A stretch of DNA of 64,000 nucleotides. It comes from Fibrobacter sp. Lineage in GTDB: Bacteria > Fibrobacterota > Fibrobacteria > Fibrobacterales > Fibrobacteraceae. The first letter of the stretch is position 1. Each line of letters starts with the position of its first letter. Below, piece after piece: positions 17,277 to 25,060 of this stretch. The notes under the pieces are model-generated. The model was not told where the DNA came from and did not search any database. It was given only the letters and a program-made list of their open reading frames with translations. Where the stretch lies: assembly GCA_024398875.1 (NCBI GenBank), contig JAKSIJ010000005.1:62001-126000 (forward strand). The letters run 5' to 3'. The translations under genes were made by a program, and so were the position numbers.

Positions 17277-17903
17277 GTGAACAAGGAAGAAATGAAAGCG
17301 AAATACGGCAAGCCCAAGGTCCCTCACGAATGGCGTAAAACGGACTGGTTCACCACTATGTTCTGCACCTTCTTCGGTTCGGGAATGAGCCCAAAGGCCC
17401 CCGGCACCATGGGAAGCCTCGCCGCAGCAATTGTCGCCTACCCCATCGCCTGGTTCTGCTACCATTACGGAATCCATCTTGGCGAAGGAACAGTGCTCGG
17501 CCCCTATCTCCATGAATTCTTCTACCACTTCTTCTCCATCGCGGCCATTGCCCTATTTTTTGTGGCAATTCCTTTTGTGAACAAGGCCATGAAGGACACG
17601 GGTACAGAAGATCCCGGATGGATCGTGATAGACGAGGTTTGCGGCGTTTGGATGGGGCTCGCGTTCATGGATATGCACATCATACTCACCAACCCCTGGA
17701 TTCTCTTGGTGGCTTTCGGGATTTTCCGGTTCTTCGATATTCTAAAACCATTGGGCATACACCAGCTGGAAAAATTACCCAAGGGCTGGGGCGTCATGGC
17801 AGACGACCTGCTCGGCGGAATCTACACGGCCATCAGCACCTTGATTTTCTGGCTAATCTTTGTGTTCGTCGTGATTATGACGGACCCGATGCCGCTGGAA
17901 TAG
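17277..17903 (+). CDS. pgpA: Phosphatidylglycerophosphatase A
   Basis: 208 residues. It dephosphorylates phosphatidylglycerophosphate to phosphatidylglycerol at the inner membrane. Family motifs: SPKAPGTMGSLAA near residue 39, DPGWIVIDEVCGVW, FRFFDILKP and KGWGVMADDLLGGIYA-like near the end, with hydrophobic helices between. Two starts are possible. GTG 17277 lies 3 bases after TATAATTCT (17265-17273) and would be leaderless. ATG 17292 has AAGGAAG five bases upstream but would lie inside the first five codons. I give the longer form. Confidence 0.92.
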   Translation: MNKEEMKAKYGKPKVPHEWRKTDWFTTMFCTFFGSGMSPKAPGTMGSLAAAIVAYPIAWFCYHYGIHLGEGTVLGPYLHEFFYHFFSIAAIALFFVAIPFVNKAMKDTGTEDPGWIVIDEVCGVWMGLAFMDMHIILTNPWILLVAFGIFRFFDILKPLGIHQLEKLPKGWGVMADDLLGGIYTAISTLIFWLIFVFVVIMTDPMPLE

Positions 17904-17931
17904 AGGACTAGAATTCCTCCCAAAATTTTTA

Positions 17932-17940
17932 TATATTTGC
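17932..17940 (+). promoter_or_regulatory. Promoter box TATATTTGC before the 72-aa/GNAT pair
   Basis: TATATTTGC is identical to the box of tRNA-Glu. It predicts a leader of about 70 bases before the ATG at 18014. The leader contains two small hairpins, CCAC-GAA-GTGG (17948-17958) and CCGG-TTTT-CCGG (17969-17980), and a five-codon mini-ORF (17990-18007). Confidence 0.55.
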
Positions 17941-18013
17941 ACCACAACCACGAAGTGGGTTTGGCGTTCCGGTTTTCCGGGCTTATTATATGAACAAAAC
18001 AATGTAGGGAAAT

Positions 18014-18232
18014 ATGTGTCTTCCAATTAGAGAAACACCTATCTTGTTCGGCGAAGATGCTCGCCGGTTCTTGGCCCGTATGAACGAACGGCACCCAGAG
18101 ACTCCGGAGGCTCGCGCCCAGCGATTGAAGGACTATGCAGAGATGCAGAAGGCCTTTGAAGAGGGCATGGCAGAAAAACGTGCCCGCGAAGCAGCCAATG
18201 GAGGTATTGACCCGTGGTTCAAGCAAATTTAG
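18014..18232 (+). CDS. Small protein, probable antitoxin partner of the GNAT gene
   Basis: 72 residues (MCLPIRETPILFGEDARRFL...), highly charged and helical after an N-terminal RETPILFGEDARRFL segment. It resembles small proteins of the form TPxLxGxDAxRFL that I associate with the position just upstream of GNAT acetyltransferase genes in Bacteroidetes-like genomes (recollection, not a search). No RHH or HTH fold is obvious. It overlaps the GNAT gene by 19 bases and carries that gene's ribosome site GGAGGT (18200-18205). An antitoxin role is inference from this arrangement. Confidence 0.6.
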   Translation: MCLPIRETPILFGEDARRFLARMNERHPETPEARAQRLKDYAEMQKAFEEGMAEKRAREAANGGIDPWFKQI

Positions 18233-18780
18233 AACAAATTCCATCTCTCAAATTCGTCCGAATAAAGAATTCCGAAACAGTCGAGCACTTTGATTGTGGC
18301 GATGCGGACTTAAACGATTTTATACTAAACAAGGCCGGTTTATTTGACATGAACCTTCTTGCCGTTAGCTACGCCTGTATGGAAAGCAACAGAAGTGGCA
18401 GAGTTCTCGCCTACTGCAGCCTCGCTAACGACAAAATCGCCATTACGGATTTTGAAAACAAGACGGAGTTCAACCGATTCCGCAAGATGCAAGGGTTTCC
18501 GAACGAGAAGCGACTGAAAAGCTACCCTGCGGTAAAACTCTGCCGTCTCGGAGTAATGAACCAAGCAAAGAATAAAAGAATTGGCACAAAGGTGCTCAAT
18601 TATCTAAAGACAATGTTCATCACCAACAACCGCACAGGATGCAGATTCATTACAGTGGACGCCTACATCAACGCCATACCATTTTACGCCAAGAACGGAT
18701 TTCAAATGTTGAATTCCGATGACGATGAAAGGGAACCGACGCGGTTAATGTATTTTGATTTGATGGACTTGGTGGGGTAA
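18214..18780 (+). CDS. GNAT-family N-acetyltransferase, possible toxin
   Basis: 188 residues of the GNAT fold. VEHFDCGDADLNDFI near the N-terminus matches the F.CG...LN.fL pattern of TacT/AtaT-type toxins, which acetylate aminoacyl-tRNA. Later, AVKLCRLGV.....NKRIGTKVLNYL is the acetyl-CoA binding strand and loop (R.xx.G/A), and NAIPFYAKNGFQ is the C-terminal GNAT motif with the catalytic-type Tyr. The GTG start at 18214 is supported by GGAGGT 8 bases upstream and is the only plausible start. Overlap with the 72-aa gene supports a toxin-antitoxin reading; a metabolic acetyltransferase is the alternative. Confidence 0.8.
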   Translation: MVQANLEQIPSLKFVRIKNSETVEHFDCGDADLNDFILNKAGLFDMNLLAVSYACMESNRSGRVLAYCSLANDKIAITDFENKTEFNRFRKMQGFPNEKRLKSYPAVKLCRLGVMNQAKNKRIGTKVLNYLKTMFITNNRTGCRFITVDAYINAIPFYAKNGFQMLNSDDDEREPTRLMYFDLMDLVG

Positions 18781-18787
18781 GGAAAGT

Positions 18788-19780
18788 TTACTTCAATCCG
18801 CGGCCGTAGGCGCAGTTGTTGTCTTCGTGCATGTAGTCGCCATCGTGATAGTAGGCGGCACGGGCGCGACAACCGCCACAGCGGTCATTGAACTTGCAAT
18901 TTCCGCAGAAGCCTTCATACGCCTTGGTGCGAAGCTTCTGGAACACGTCTGCATTGGCCCAGAGTTCATCGAACGGAGTGTCATGAACATCGCCCGCCTC
19001 TTCCATCATGTAGGCGCAGGGGCGCACCTTCCCGATGGGGCTTACAATGCAGTAATCCAAGCCGGCGAGGCATCCGCGACTATAGCGGGTCTTGATGCCG
19101 AGCTGGTCTGCAATGCGGAGGAACTGGGGCGCGCAAGTGGGCTTTACGGGGATTGGCAAGGTACGGCTCTTTTCCATGATGGCGCGAAGCAGTTTTTCGT
19201 ATTCCGCTACACGGAGGGCATGATCTTCAATCTCTTTTCCGCGACCCACGGGAATGAGGAAGAAAATTTGGTGGTTCACCGCTCCAATCTTCGCGGTAAA
19301 ATCCATGATGTCAAAAATCTCGGACTGGTTCCAGTCCATCACCGTTGTGTGTATCTGGAATGGAAGCCCCACCGCCTTGCAGTTTTCAATACCTGCCATG
19401 GTAAGTTCAAAGGCATTTGGGAGGCCACGAAATTCGTTATGGCTTTTGGGGTCAATGCTATCGATGCTGATGCCCATGGCACAGGCCCCCGCCTTCTTCA
19501 AGTTCTCCGCCATTTCCCGGGTAATCAGGGTTCCATTGGTGCCAAAAACCGGTCGCAAGCCCTTACTTGCCGCGTGAGCCACCAGTTCACAAATATCGGG
19601 GCGGGTCAAAGGCTCTCCACCGCTAAAAATCATGATTTTGAAGCCGGCACGGGCAATTTCGTCAATGAGCTTGAGGCCCTCTGCCGTGGTGAGTTCTCTA
19701 TTTTTAGACTCCCCTGCATCCTGGTAGCAGTGCTTGCAGGTCAAATTACACTTGTTGGTGGTCATCCAAGAAACAATCAT
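18788..19780 (-). CDS. Radical SAM/SPASM protein (AhbC/AhbD/NirJ-like)
   Basis: 330 residues. The radical SAM cluster motif CNLTCKHC is at about 11-18, followed by FSGGEP. A C-terminal SPASM domain holds cysteines for auxiliary clusters (CLAGLDYC, RPCAYM, CGNCKFNDRCGGC, NNCAYG). The N-terminal SWMTTNKCNLTCKHCYQDAG recalls enzymes of alternative haem and haem d1 synthesis, but peptide-modifying SPASM proteins share this layout, so the substrate is open. No haem gene or precursor peptide is adjacent; neighbours are the GNAT gene (convergent, 7 bases) and speA (divergent). Confidence 0.85.
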   Translation of the reverse strand: MIVSWMTTNKCNLTCKHCYQDAGESKNRELTTAEGLKLIDEIARAGFKIMIFSGGEPLTRPDICELVAHAASKGLRPVFGTNGTLITREMAENLKKAGACAMGISIDSIDPKSHNEFRGLPNAFELTMAGIENCKAVGLPFQIHTTVMDWNQSEIFDIMDFTAKIGAVNHQIFFLIPVGRGKEIEDHALRVAEYEKLLRAIMEKSRTLPIPVKPTCAPQFLRIADQLGIKTRYSRGCLAGLDYCIVSPIGKVRPCAYMMEEAGDVHDTPFDELWANADVFQKLRTKAYEGFCGNCKFNDRCGGCRARAAYYHDGDYMHEDNNCAYGRGLK

Positions 19781-19879
19781 GACCCCAATTTAGAAAATTG
19801 CCCCCCACCATTTACAACAAACTCCCCCATTAACTATATTTTTCAGCCACAACAATTTTTTCTTTTATAGGAACAGTAA

Positions 19880-21775
19880 ATGAAAAAATGGCGCATCGAC
19901 GATTCTCGTGACCTTTACAACATCAAGGGTTGGGGTGTAAACTACTTCGACATCAATGAAAAAGGCCACGCCACCGTTAGTCCCGTAAAGGAAAACGGTC
20001 CTATCATCGACCTGTACGACCTGGTACAGGAGCTCTCCATTCGGGATGTATCCACTCCGGTACTTCTCCGCTTCCCCGACATTCTGGACAATCGTCTGGA
20101 AAAAATCAACGAGTGCTTCGCCAACGCCAAAAAAGAATACGGTTTCAAGGGAAGCTACTACAACATCTTCCCCATCAAGGTGAACCAGCAGCGCGCCGTT
20201 CTGGAAGAAGTCGTCGGCCACGGAAAGAAGTTCAACATCGGGCTGGAGGCTGGTTCCAAGCCGGAACTCCATGCCGTTCTTGCCAACATGGACAACCCCG
20301 ACTCCCTCATCATCTGTAATGGCTACAAGGATGAGGACTTCATCGAGCTCGCGCTCCTCGCCCAAAAGATGGGCAAGCAGATTTTCATTGTGGTGGAAAA
20401 GATGAACGAACTCCACCTGGTGGTGGAAGTCTCCCGCCGCGTCGGGGTGCGCCCCAACATCGGCATCCGCGTGAAGCTTGCCAGCAATGGAGCCGGCAAG
20501 TGGGAGGAATCCGGTGGTTACCACAGCAAGTTCGGTCTCAACAGTTCCGAACTCCTGGAAGCCCTGGACTACATCCGCGAAGAAGAAATGGAGGATTGCC
20601 TCAAGCTCATCCACTTCCACCTGGGTAGCCAGATTACCAACATTAGGAACATCAAGGACGGCCTGCGCGAAGTTTCGCAGTTCTATGTGCAGCTGAAAAA
20701 GATGGGCATGGGCCTAGAATTCGTGGACGTGGGCGGTGGCCTCGGCGTGGATTACGACGGCACCCGCAGCAGTAACGGCAGTTCCGTGAACTACTCCATC
20801 CAAGAGTACGCCAACGACGTGATTTACGCCATGTACGAAGCCTGCGAAAAGGGCGAAGTGGAACACCCCAATGTGATTGCGGAATCTGGGCGCGCCTTGG
20901 CCGCACACCATTCCATCCTGGTTTTCAACATTCTGGAGCATGCAAGCCAGCCCTTCTTCGACGACAACGAAGACGAGATTCCCGAAGATGCAGAAGTGTT
21001 CTTGAAGGATCTTTACGCCATCTACAAGGGACTCACGCCGCGGAACCTTTTGGAAAGCTGGCACGACGCCATGCAGATTAACGACGACGTGCTGAACGGA
21101 TTCAAGCTGGGCACCGTAGATTTGCAGACCCGCGCCTTGAGCGAGCGCCTTTTCTGGACCATCGCCCGAGAAGTGAACCACATGGCTCAGGAACTTCGCC
21201 ATCCGCCTTATGAATTGAGTGAACTCCCGAAGCTTTTGGCCGAAAAATACTTCGGCAACTTCTCGCTGTTCCAGAGCCTGCCCGACAGCTGGGGCATCGA
21301 CCAGATATTCCCCATCATGCCTATCCAGCGGTTAGATGAAGAGCCCACGGTAGAGACCACGCTGCAAGATGTGACCTGCGATTCTGACGGTAAGATTGAC
21401 ATGTTCGCCCGCGGTGGCGAAGTGGCCCGCACGCTTCCCCTCCACAAGCTGAAGAAGGACGAGCCCTACTACCTTGCGGTCTATTTGGTAGGCGCCTATC
21501 AAGAAATTTTGGGCGACCTCCACAACCTCTTCGGCGATACCAACGCCGTACACATCGTCTGCGATGGCGACAAGTACGAGATTGACAAGATTATCGACGG
21601 CGAAACTGTGGAAGATGTGCTGGATTATGTGAACTTCAGCGACAAGGCCCTTGTCCGCACCATGGAAAACTGGGTGACCCGCTCCGTAAAGGAAGGGAAA
21701 ATTACCGTGAAGGAAGGTAAGGAATTCCTGAACATCTATCGCGGTGGCCTTTACGGCTACACCTACCTGGAATAA
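19880..21775 (+). CDS. speA: Biosynthetic arginine decarboxylase
   Basis: 631 residues, the usual length of SpeA. It decarboxylates arginine to agmatine for polyamine synthesis using PLP. The PLP lysine is Lys100 in FPIKVNQQ; GLEAGSKPEL, HFHLGSQ and VDVGGGLGVDYDGT are further alanine-racemase-fold signatures, and AESGRALAAHH lies in the C-terminal half. The family-specific helical domain follows. GGAAC is a weak ribosome site before the ATG, and TATATTTTTC (from 19835) is a promoter-like box. Two glycosyltransferase genes follow closely and may be co-transcribed. Confidence 0.96.
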   Translation: MKKWRIDDSRDLYNIKGWGVNYFDINEKGHATVSPVKENGPIIDLYDLVQELSIRDVSTPVLLRFPDILDNRLEKINECFANAKKEYGFKGSYYNIFPIKVNQQRAVLEEVVGHGKKFNIGLEAGSKPELHAVLANMDNPDSLIICNGYKDEDFIELALLAQKMGKQIFIVVEKMNELHLVVEVSRRVGVRPNIGIRVKLASNGAGKWEESGGYHSKFGLNSSELLEALDYIREEEMEDCLKLIHFHLGSQITNIRNIKDGLREVSQFYVQLKKMGMGLEFVDVGGGLGVDYDGTRSSNGSSVNYSIQEYANDVIYAMYEACEKGEVEHPNVIAESGRALAAHHSILVFNILEHASQPFFDDNEDEIPEDAEVFLKDLYAIYKGLTPRNLLESWHDAMQINDDVLNGFKLGTVDLQTRALSERLFWTIAREVNHMAQELRHPPYELSELPKLLAEKYFGNFSLFQSLPDSWGIDQIFPIMPIQRLDEEPTVETTLQDVTCDSDGKIDMFARGGEVARTLPLHKLKKDEPYYLAVYLVGAYQEILGDLHNLFGDTNAVHIVCDGDKYEIDKIIDGETVEDVLDYVNFSDKALVRTMENWVTRSVKEGKITVKEGKEFLNIYRGGLYGYTYLE

Positions 21776-21794
21776 TCAATACAGAAGGTCGTAG

Positions 21795-22640
21795 GTGTAC
21801 AAAAATTCGGAACAAATTGCCATCTTGATGTCCACCTACAATGGTGGAAAGTTCATTGGCGAACAGTTGGAATCACTATTCCAGCAATCTGTCCAGACAT
21901 TTCACCTCTACATCCGCGATGACGGTTCTACAGACGATACCTTAAAAATCGTATTCACCTTCATTGACAGGTTTCCACACCAGATTACCTTGGTACAGGA
22001 TTCTGCAACCCATTGTGGGCCGGCCAAATCCTTTATGGCATTACTGGAAAATGTGGATTCCGAATACTACATGTTCTGCGACCAGGACGATGTTTGGTTC
22101 CCTACCAAAATTGAGCACACCTTTGCGCAAATAAAGGCTTTGGAAAAAGAGAAATTGGACGACAACAACGATAGCGTTCCCGTCCTTGTAGCTACAGATT
22201 TGCAGGTCGTTGACGCAAGTCTAAATCTCATGGACAATTCCTTCAACAAAGACCTTAAAATAGACGTCTTCCGTAAGCATCCGCAGCTGCTCTGCATTCG
22301 CCACGTGGTCACGGGCTGTACGGCAATGTTCAACAAAGCCGCAAAAAAAGTATCGCTTCCATTTTCTTCTCTCGCAACCATGCATGATGAATGGATTGCC
22401 CTGAAGGTCTTCTTCAACAAGGGAATTGTCTACATGATGGACGAGGCTACCATCAGCTACCGTCAACATTCTGGAAATGAGCACGGGGCAAGCCAAGCCA
22501 CGACAAGTAAGTTGAAGCGCTGTCTCAGCCCCAAGTGGCGCAAGCAATTCTTCAGCGCCATCAAATTACTCCACAAGGAATTCAAACTACCTTACATCAA
22601 GTTCATCTGGTATAAAATTTTGTATAGTTGGACTAGGTAA
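21795..22640 (+). CDS. Family 2 glycosyltransferase
   Basis: 281 residues, GT-A fold. AILMSTYNGGKFIGEQL at the N-terminus, RDDGSTDDT (nucleotide-sugar binding) and YMFCDQDDVWFPTKI (metal-binding DxD-type and WxP motif) match rhamnosyltransferase-like GT2 enzymes of polysaccharide or O-antigen assembly. The start is GTG at 21795 with AGAAGG 7 bases upstream. It lies 19 bases after speA and 3 bases before a second GT2 gene. Sugar and acceptor unknown. Confidence 0.88.
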   Translation: MYKNSEQIAILMSTYNGGKFIGEQLESLFQQSVQTFHLYIRDDGSTDDTLKIVFTFIDRFPHQITLVQDSATHCGPAKSFMALLENVDSEYYMFCDQDDVWFPTKIEHTFAQIKALEKEKLDDNNDSVPVLVATDLQVVDASLNLMDNSFNKDLKIDVFRKHPQLLCIRHVVTGCTAMFNKAAKKVSLPFSSLATMHDEWIALKVFFNKGIVYMMDEATISYRQHSGNEHGASQATTSKLKRCLSPKWRKQFFSAIKLLHKEFKLPYIKFIWYKILYSWTR

Positions 22641-22643
22641 GAT

Positions 22644-23342
22644 ATGCGAAGCGTCTGCATGGCCACCTATAATGGCCAAAAATACATCCAGGAACAAATT
22701 GACAGCATTCTCCCCCAGCTTCGGGAAGACGACGAGCTCATTGTTTCCGATGACGCCTCCACAGACGACACATTAGATATCGTTCGCGGCTACAACGACC
22801 CTCGCATCAAGATTTTCCACAATGAAAATCACGGCGTCGCCCATAATTTTGAAAATGCACTCCGCAATGCCAGCGGTGATATCATTTATTTTGCGGACCA
22901 AGACGATGTCTGGCTTCCAGGAAAATTGGACAAGATGGAAGCATTCCTGAAAAATGGAAATTACGACACCATTCTCTGCAACTGCAGTCTAGTGGACGCA
23001 AATCTCAAGATAACTAAGGAACGGCATTTTGATGAGCATTGGCCTATGAAGAAATCGCTCATTAGAAACATCATTAACAACGGATGGCTTGGAGCCTGCA
23101 TGGCCTTCACCAAGCAAGTCAAAGACAAATGCATGCCATTCCCTCCCAAAGTGGTGGCCCATGATTTGTGGGTGGCCTTCTATTCTCAAAAGCATTTCAA
23201 ATGCGGATACATGGATGAAGTTCTCCAGCTTTACCGCAGGCACGAGAACACAGTTTCATTCACCGGCGGAAAGAGCACCAACAGTCTCTATTTCCGCATT
23301 GCCTACCGCCTTTATCTGGCTTGGCACATTCTGTGGGCCTGA
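22644..23342 (+). CDS. Family 2 glycosyltransferase
   Basis: 232 residues and a close relative of the preceding gene: SVCMATYNGQKYIQEQIDSI, SDDASTDDT and YFADQDDVWLPGKL line up motif by motif, so the pair probably arose by duplication. It lacks the ~30-residue tail of its neighbour. The C-terminal YRRHENTVS is typical of rhamnosyl-/galactosyltransferase-like GT2 proteins. It starts 3 bases after the upstream stop, so they form one transcript. Confidence 0.88.
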   Translation: MRSVCMATYNGQKYIQEQIDSILPQLREDDELIVSDDASTDDTLDIVRGYNDPRIKIFHNENHGVAHNFENALRNASGDIIYFADQDDVWLPGKLDKMEAFLKNGNYDTILCNCSLVDANLKITKERHFDEHWPMKKSLIRNIINNGWLGACMAFTKQVKDKCMPFPPKVVAHDLWVAFYSQKHFKCGYMDEVLQLYRRHENTVSFTGGKSTNSLYFRIAYRLYLAWHILWA

Positions 23343-23358
23343 TTTTTATATTTAGACT

Positions 23359-24204
23359 ATGATTCACGAAATTTTTCCCCACAAGCTAGACATTCAATTC
23401 CAGATTCAATCTCCGAAGCCCGAAGATTTTCTGATTGTCTATAAAGAGGGAAAGACTCTCCTGAAAAAAGAGGGGGACAATTTTGTGGTTCCCCATTTCT
23501 ACGACTTTTCGCAGGAATTTTTGACATCAAATACGGCCACTCATTCTGCCGTGCATTATCTGTTTAACATTGACGGCCGCGGCTACTTCCTTTTTGATGG
23601 TGATTGTCCAGAAATTGACGCATCGAAATTTCAATTCGGCGGCAACCGCACCTTCCGCACACTAGAAGACCATTGCGAGCGCCTTGGCGGAGCCGTAGCC
23701 ACCCATATCGCCCACTGGGAAAGCCTAAACAAGCATTGCGGCGTCTGCGGGAATTTGATGGAGCGGAGCAAAACGGAGCGGGCCATGGTCTGCCCCCATT
23801 GCAAGAATACCGTATACCCGCGGATTTCGCCGGTAGTCATCGTCGCCGTTAGCGATGGCGACAAGCTTTTGATGGCCCACAATCGGGACAATCCAAACCC
23901 TAGGCGCTTCCTCATCTCCGGCTTTGTCGAAGTGGGCGAATCGCTAGAACAGGCCGTCGCTCGGGAAGTGAAAGAGGAAGTGGGAATCAATGTGAAAAAC
24001 ATCCGCTACTTCGCAAGCCAGCCATGGCCCTTCTCGGACTCCATGATTGCGGGCTTTACTGCAGAACTTGATGGAGACCCCACCATTCACATGCAAGAAG
24101 ACGAACTTTCAGAAGCGTTGTGGGTCAAGCGGGAAGACATTCCACCTTATGAGACGGATGTAAGCATCAGCTGCTGTTTAATCGAGAATTTTAGGAAGAG
24201 ATAA
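23359..24204 (+). CDS. nudC: NAD+ diphosphatase / NAD-RNA decapping hydrolase
   Basis: 281 residues. NudC hydrolyses NAD(H) to NMN and AMP and removes NAD caps from RNA. A zinc ribbon uses Cys127, Cys130, Cys145 and Cys148. The Nudix box spans 188-210 (GFVEVGESLEQAVAREVKEE...), and the NudC-specific SQPWPFS is at 220-226. TATATTTAG (23347-23355) ends 3 bases before the ATG and there is no Shine-Dalgarno, so translation may be leaderless. Confidence 0.95.
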   Translation: MIHEIFPHKLDIQFQIQSPKPEDFLIVYKEGKTLLKKEGDNFVVPHFYDFSQEFLTSNTATHSAVHYLFNIDGRGYFLFDGDCPEIDASKFQFGGNRTFRTLEDHCERLGGAVATHIAHWESLNKHCGVCGNLMERSKTERAMVCPHCKNTVYPRISPVVIVAVSDGDKLLMAHNRDNPNPRRFLISGFVEVGESLEQAVAREVKEEVGINVKNIRYFASQPWPFSDSMIAGFTAELDGDPTIHMQEDELSEALWVKREDIPPYETDVSISCCLIENFRKR

Positions 24205-24240
24205 ATCTTCGCGCGGGACCATAGTCAAAGGAGCCTCGCG

Positions 24241-24996
24241 CTATAAAATCAGCGGGACGGGAGCATCGGCAGTAAGTTCATCCCGAGTCACCTTGCAATC
24301 CACTACAAATATATTGACGCCCGCATCTCGGGCTCGACAAAGCGCAGCGGCAAAATCCGGATGAATTTCGGCAGCGGGGCCAAAGGTCTTACAGCCCTTC
24401 ATCTGTATGAGGAAAAGAATTCCGCATTCATAGGGAGTGCCATCCTCTGCACAGATTTTTTCTTCCAGAATGTTCGCCAGTTCTGTCAGATGTTTCACGC
24501 CACGCTCCGTCGGGGCATCCGGAAATGTGGCCGCAGCCTGATTCTCCAGGGTGACGCCCTTCACCTCCAGAAACATCTTGTGCAGTTTCTGGCCGCGGCC
24601 CGAAGTTTTATATTCGATGTAGAAATCAAACCGAGAATTTCCGAAAGTATATTCCGGCTTCAAGAAAGTGATGTTGGGGAACCGCTCCCGATTCGTCTTG
24701 ATCCACTCCCCCGCCACTTTGTTGGGAGCCTGGCTATCCATATTCACGAGGATTTTCCGTTTTCTTCCCCGCGTCCACTCCACCTCTTTTTCCACAGTCA
24801 CCAAGTCATAGGGAGTTTTTCTCTCTGGATTTGTGGACTTTTCCAAATAGACTCTGCAGCCAGGCACCAGAAGTTCCCGGCAACGACCCGTATTCTTCAC
24901 ATGGACAACAGTATCCTTCCCCGCAATCTCCACATGGGCAATAAAGCGGTTAGGCCTCGAAATAAACATTCCTTCAACGATATGCGCGTATTTCAC
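24241..24996 (-). CDS. sfsA: SfsA family DNA/RNA nuclease
   Basis: 251 residues. SfsA was first described as a sugar fermentation stimulation protein and is now annotated as a nuclease-like protein. An N-terminal OB-like part (IVEGMFISRPNRF, VHVKNTGRCRELL) is followed by a restriction-endonuclease-like core: SRFDFYIEY, FLEVKGVTLE (the E-x-K catalytic pair) and FPDAPTERGVKHL. The start is GTG at 24996, giving the family-typical MKY..IVEG N-terminus. It converges with nudC and is divergent from putP. Confidence 0.93.
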   Translation of the reverse strand: MKYAHIVEGMFISRPNRFIAHVEIAGKDTVVHVKNTGRCRELLVPGCRVYLEKSTNPERKTPYDLVTVEKEVEWTRGRKRKILVNMDSQAPNKVAGEWIKTNRERFPNITFLKPEYTFGNSRFDFYIEYKTSGRGQKLHKMFLEVKGVTLENQAAATFPDAPTERGVKHLTELANILEEKICAEDGTPYECGILFLIQMKGCKTFGPAAEIHPDFAAALCRARDAGVNIFVVDCKVTRDELTADAPVPLIL

Positions 24997-25060
24997 TCCC
25001 CCTAATCTAAAAAAATTGGAACATCTTACTAAATTTACCTTACAAATTTAGGAGGACCTC

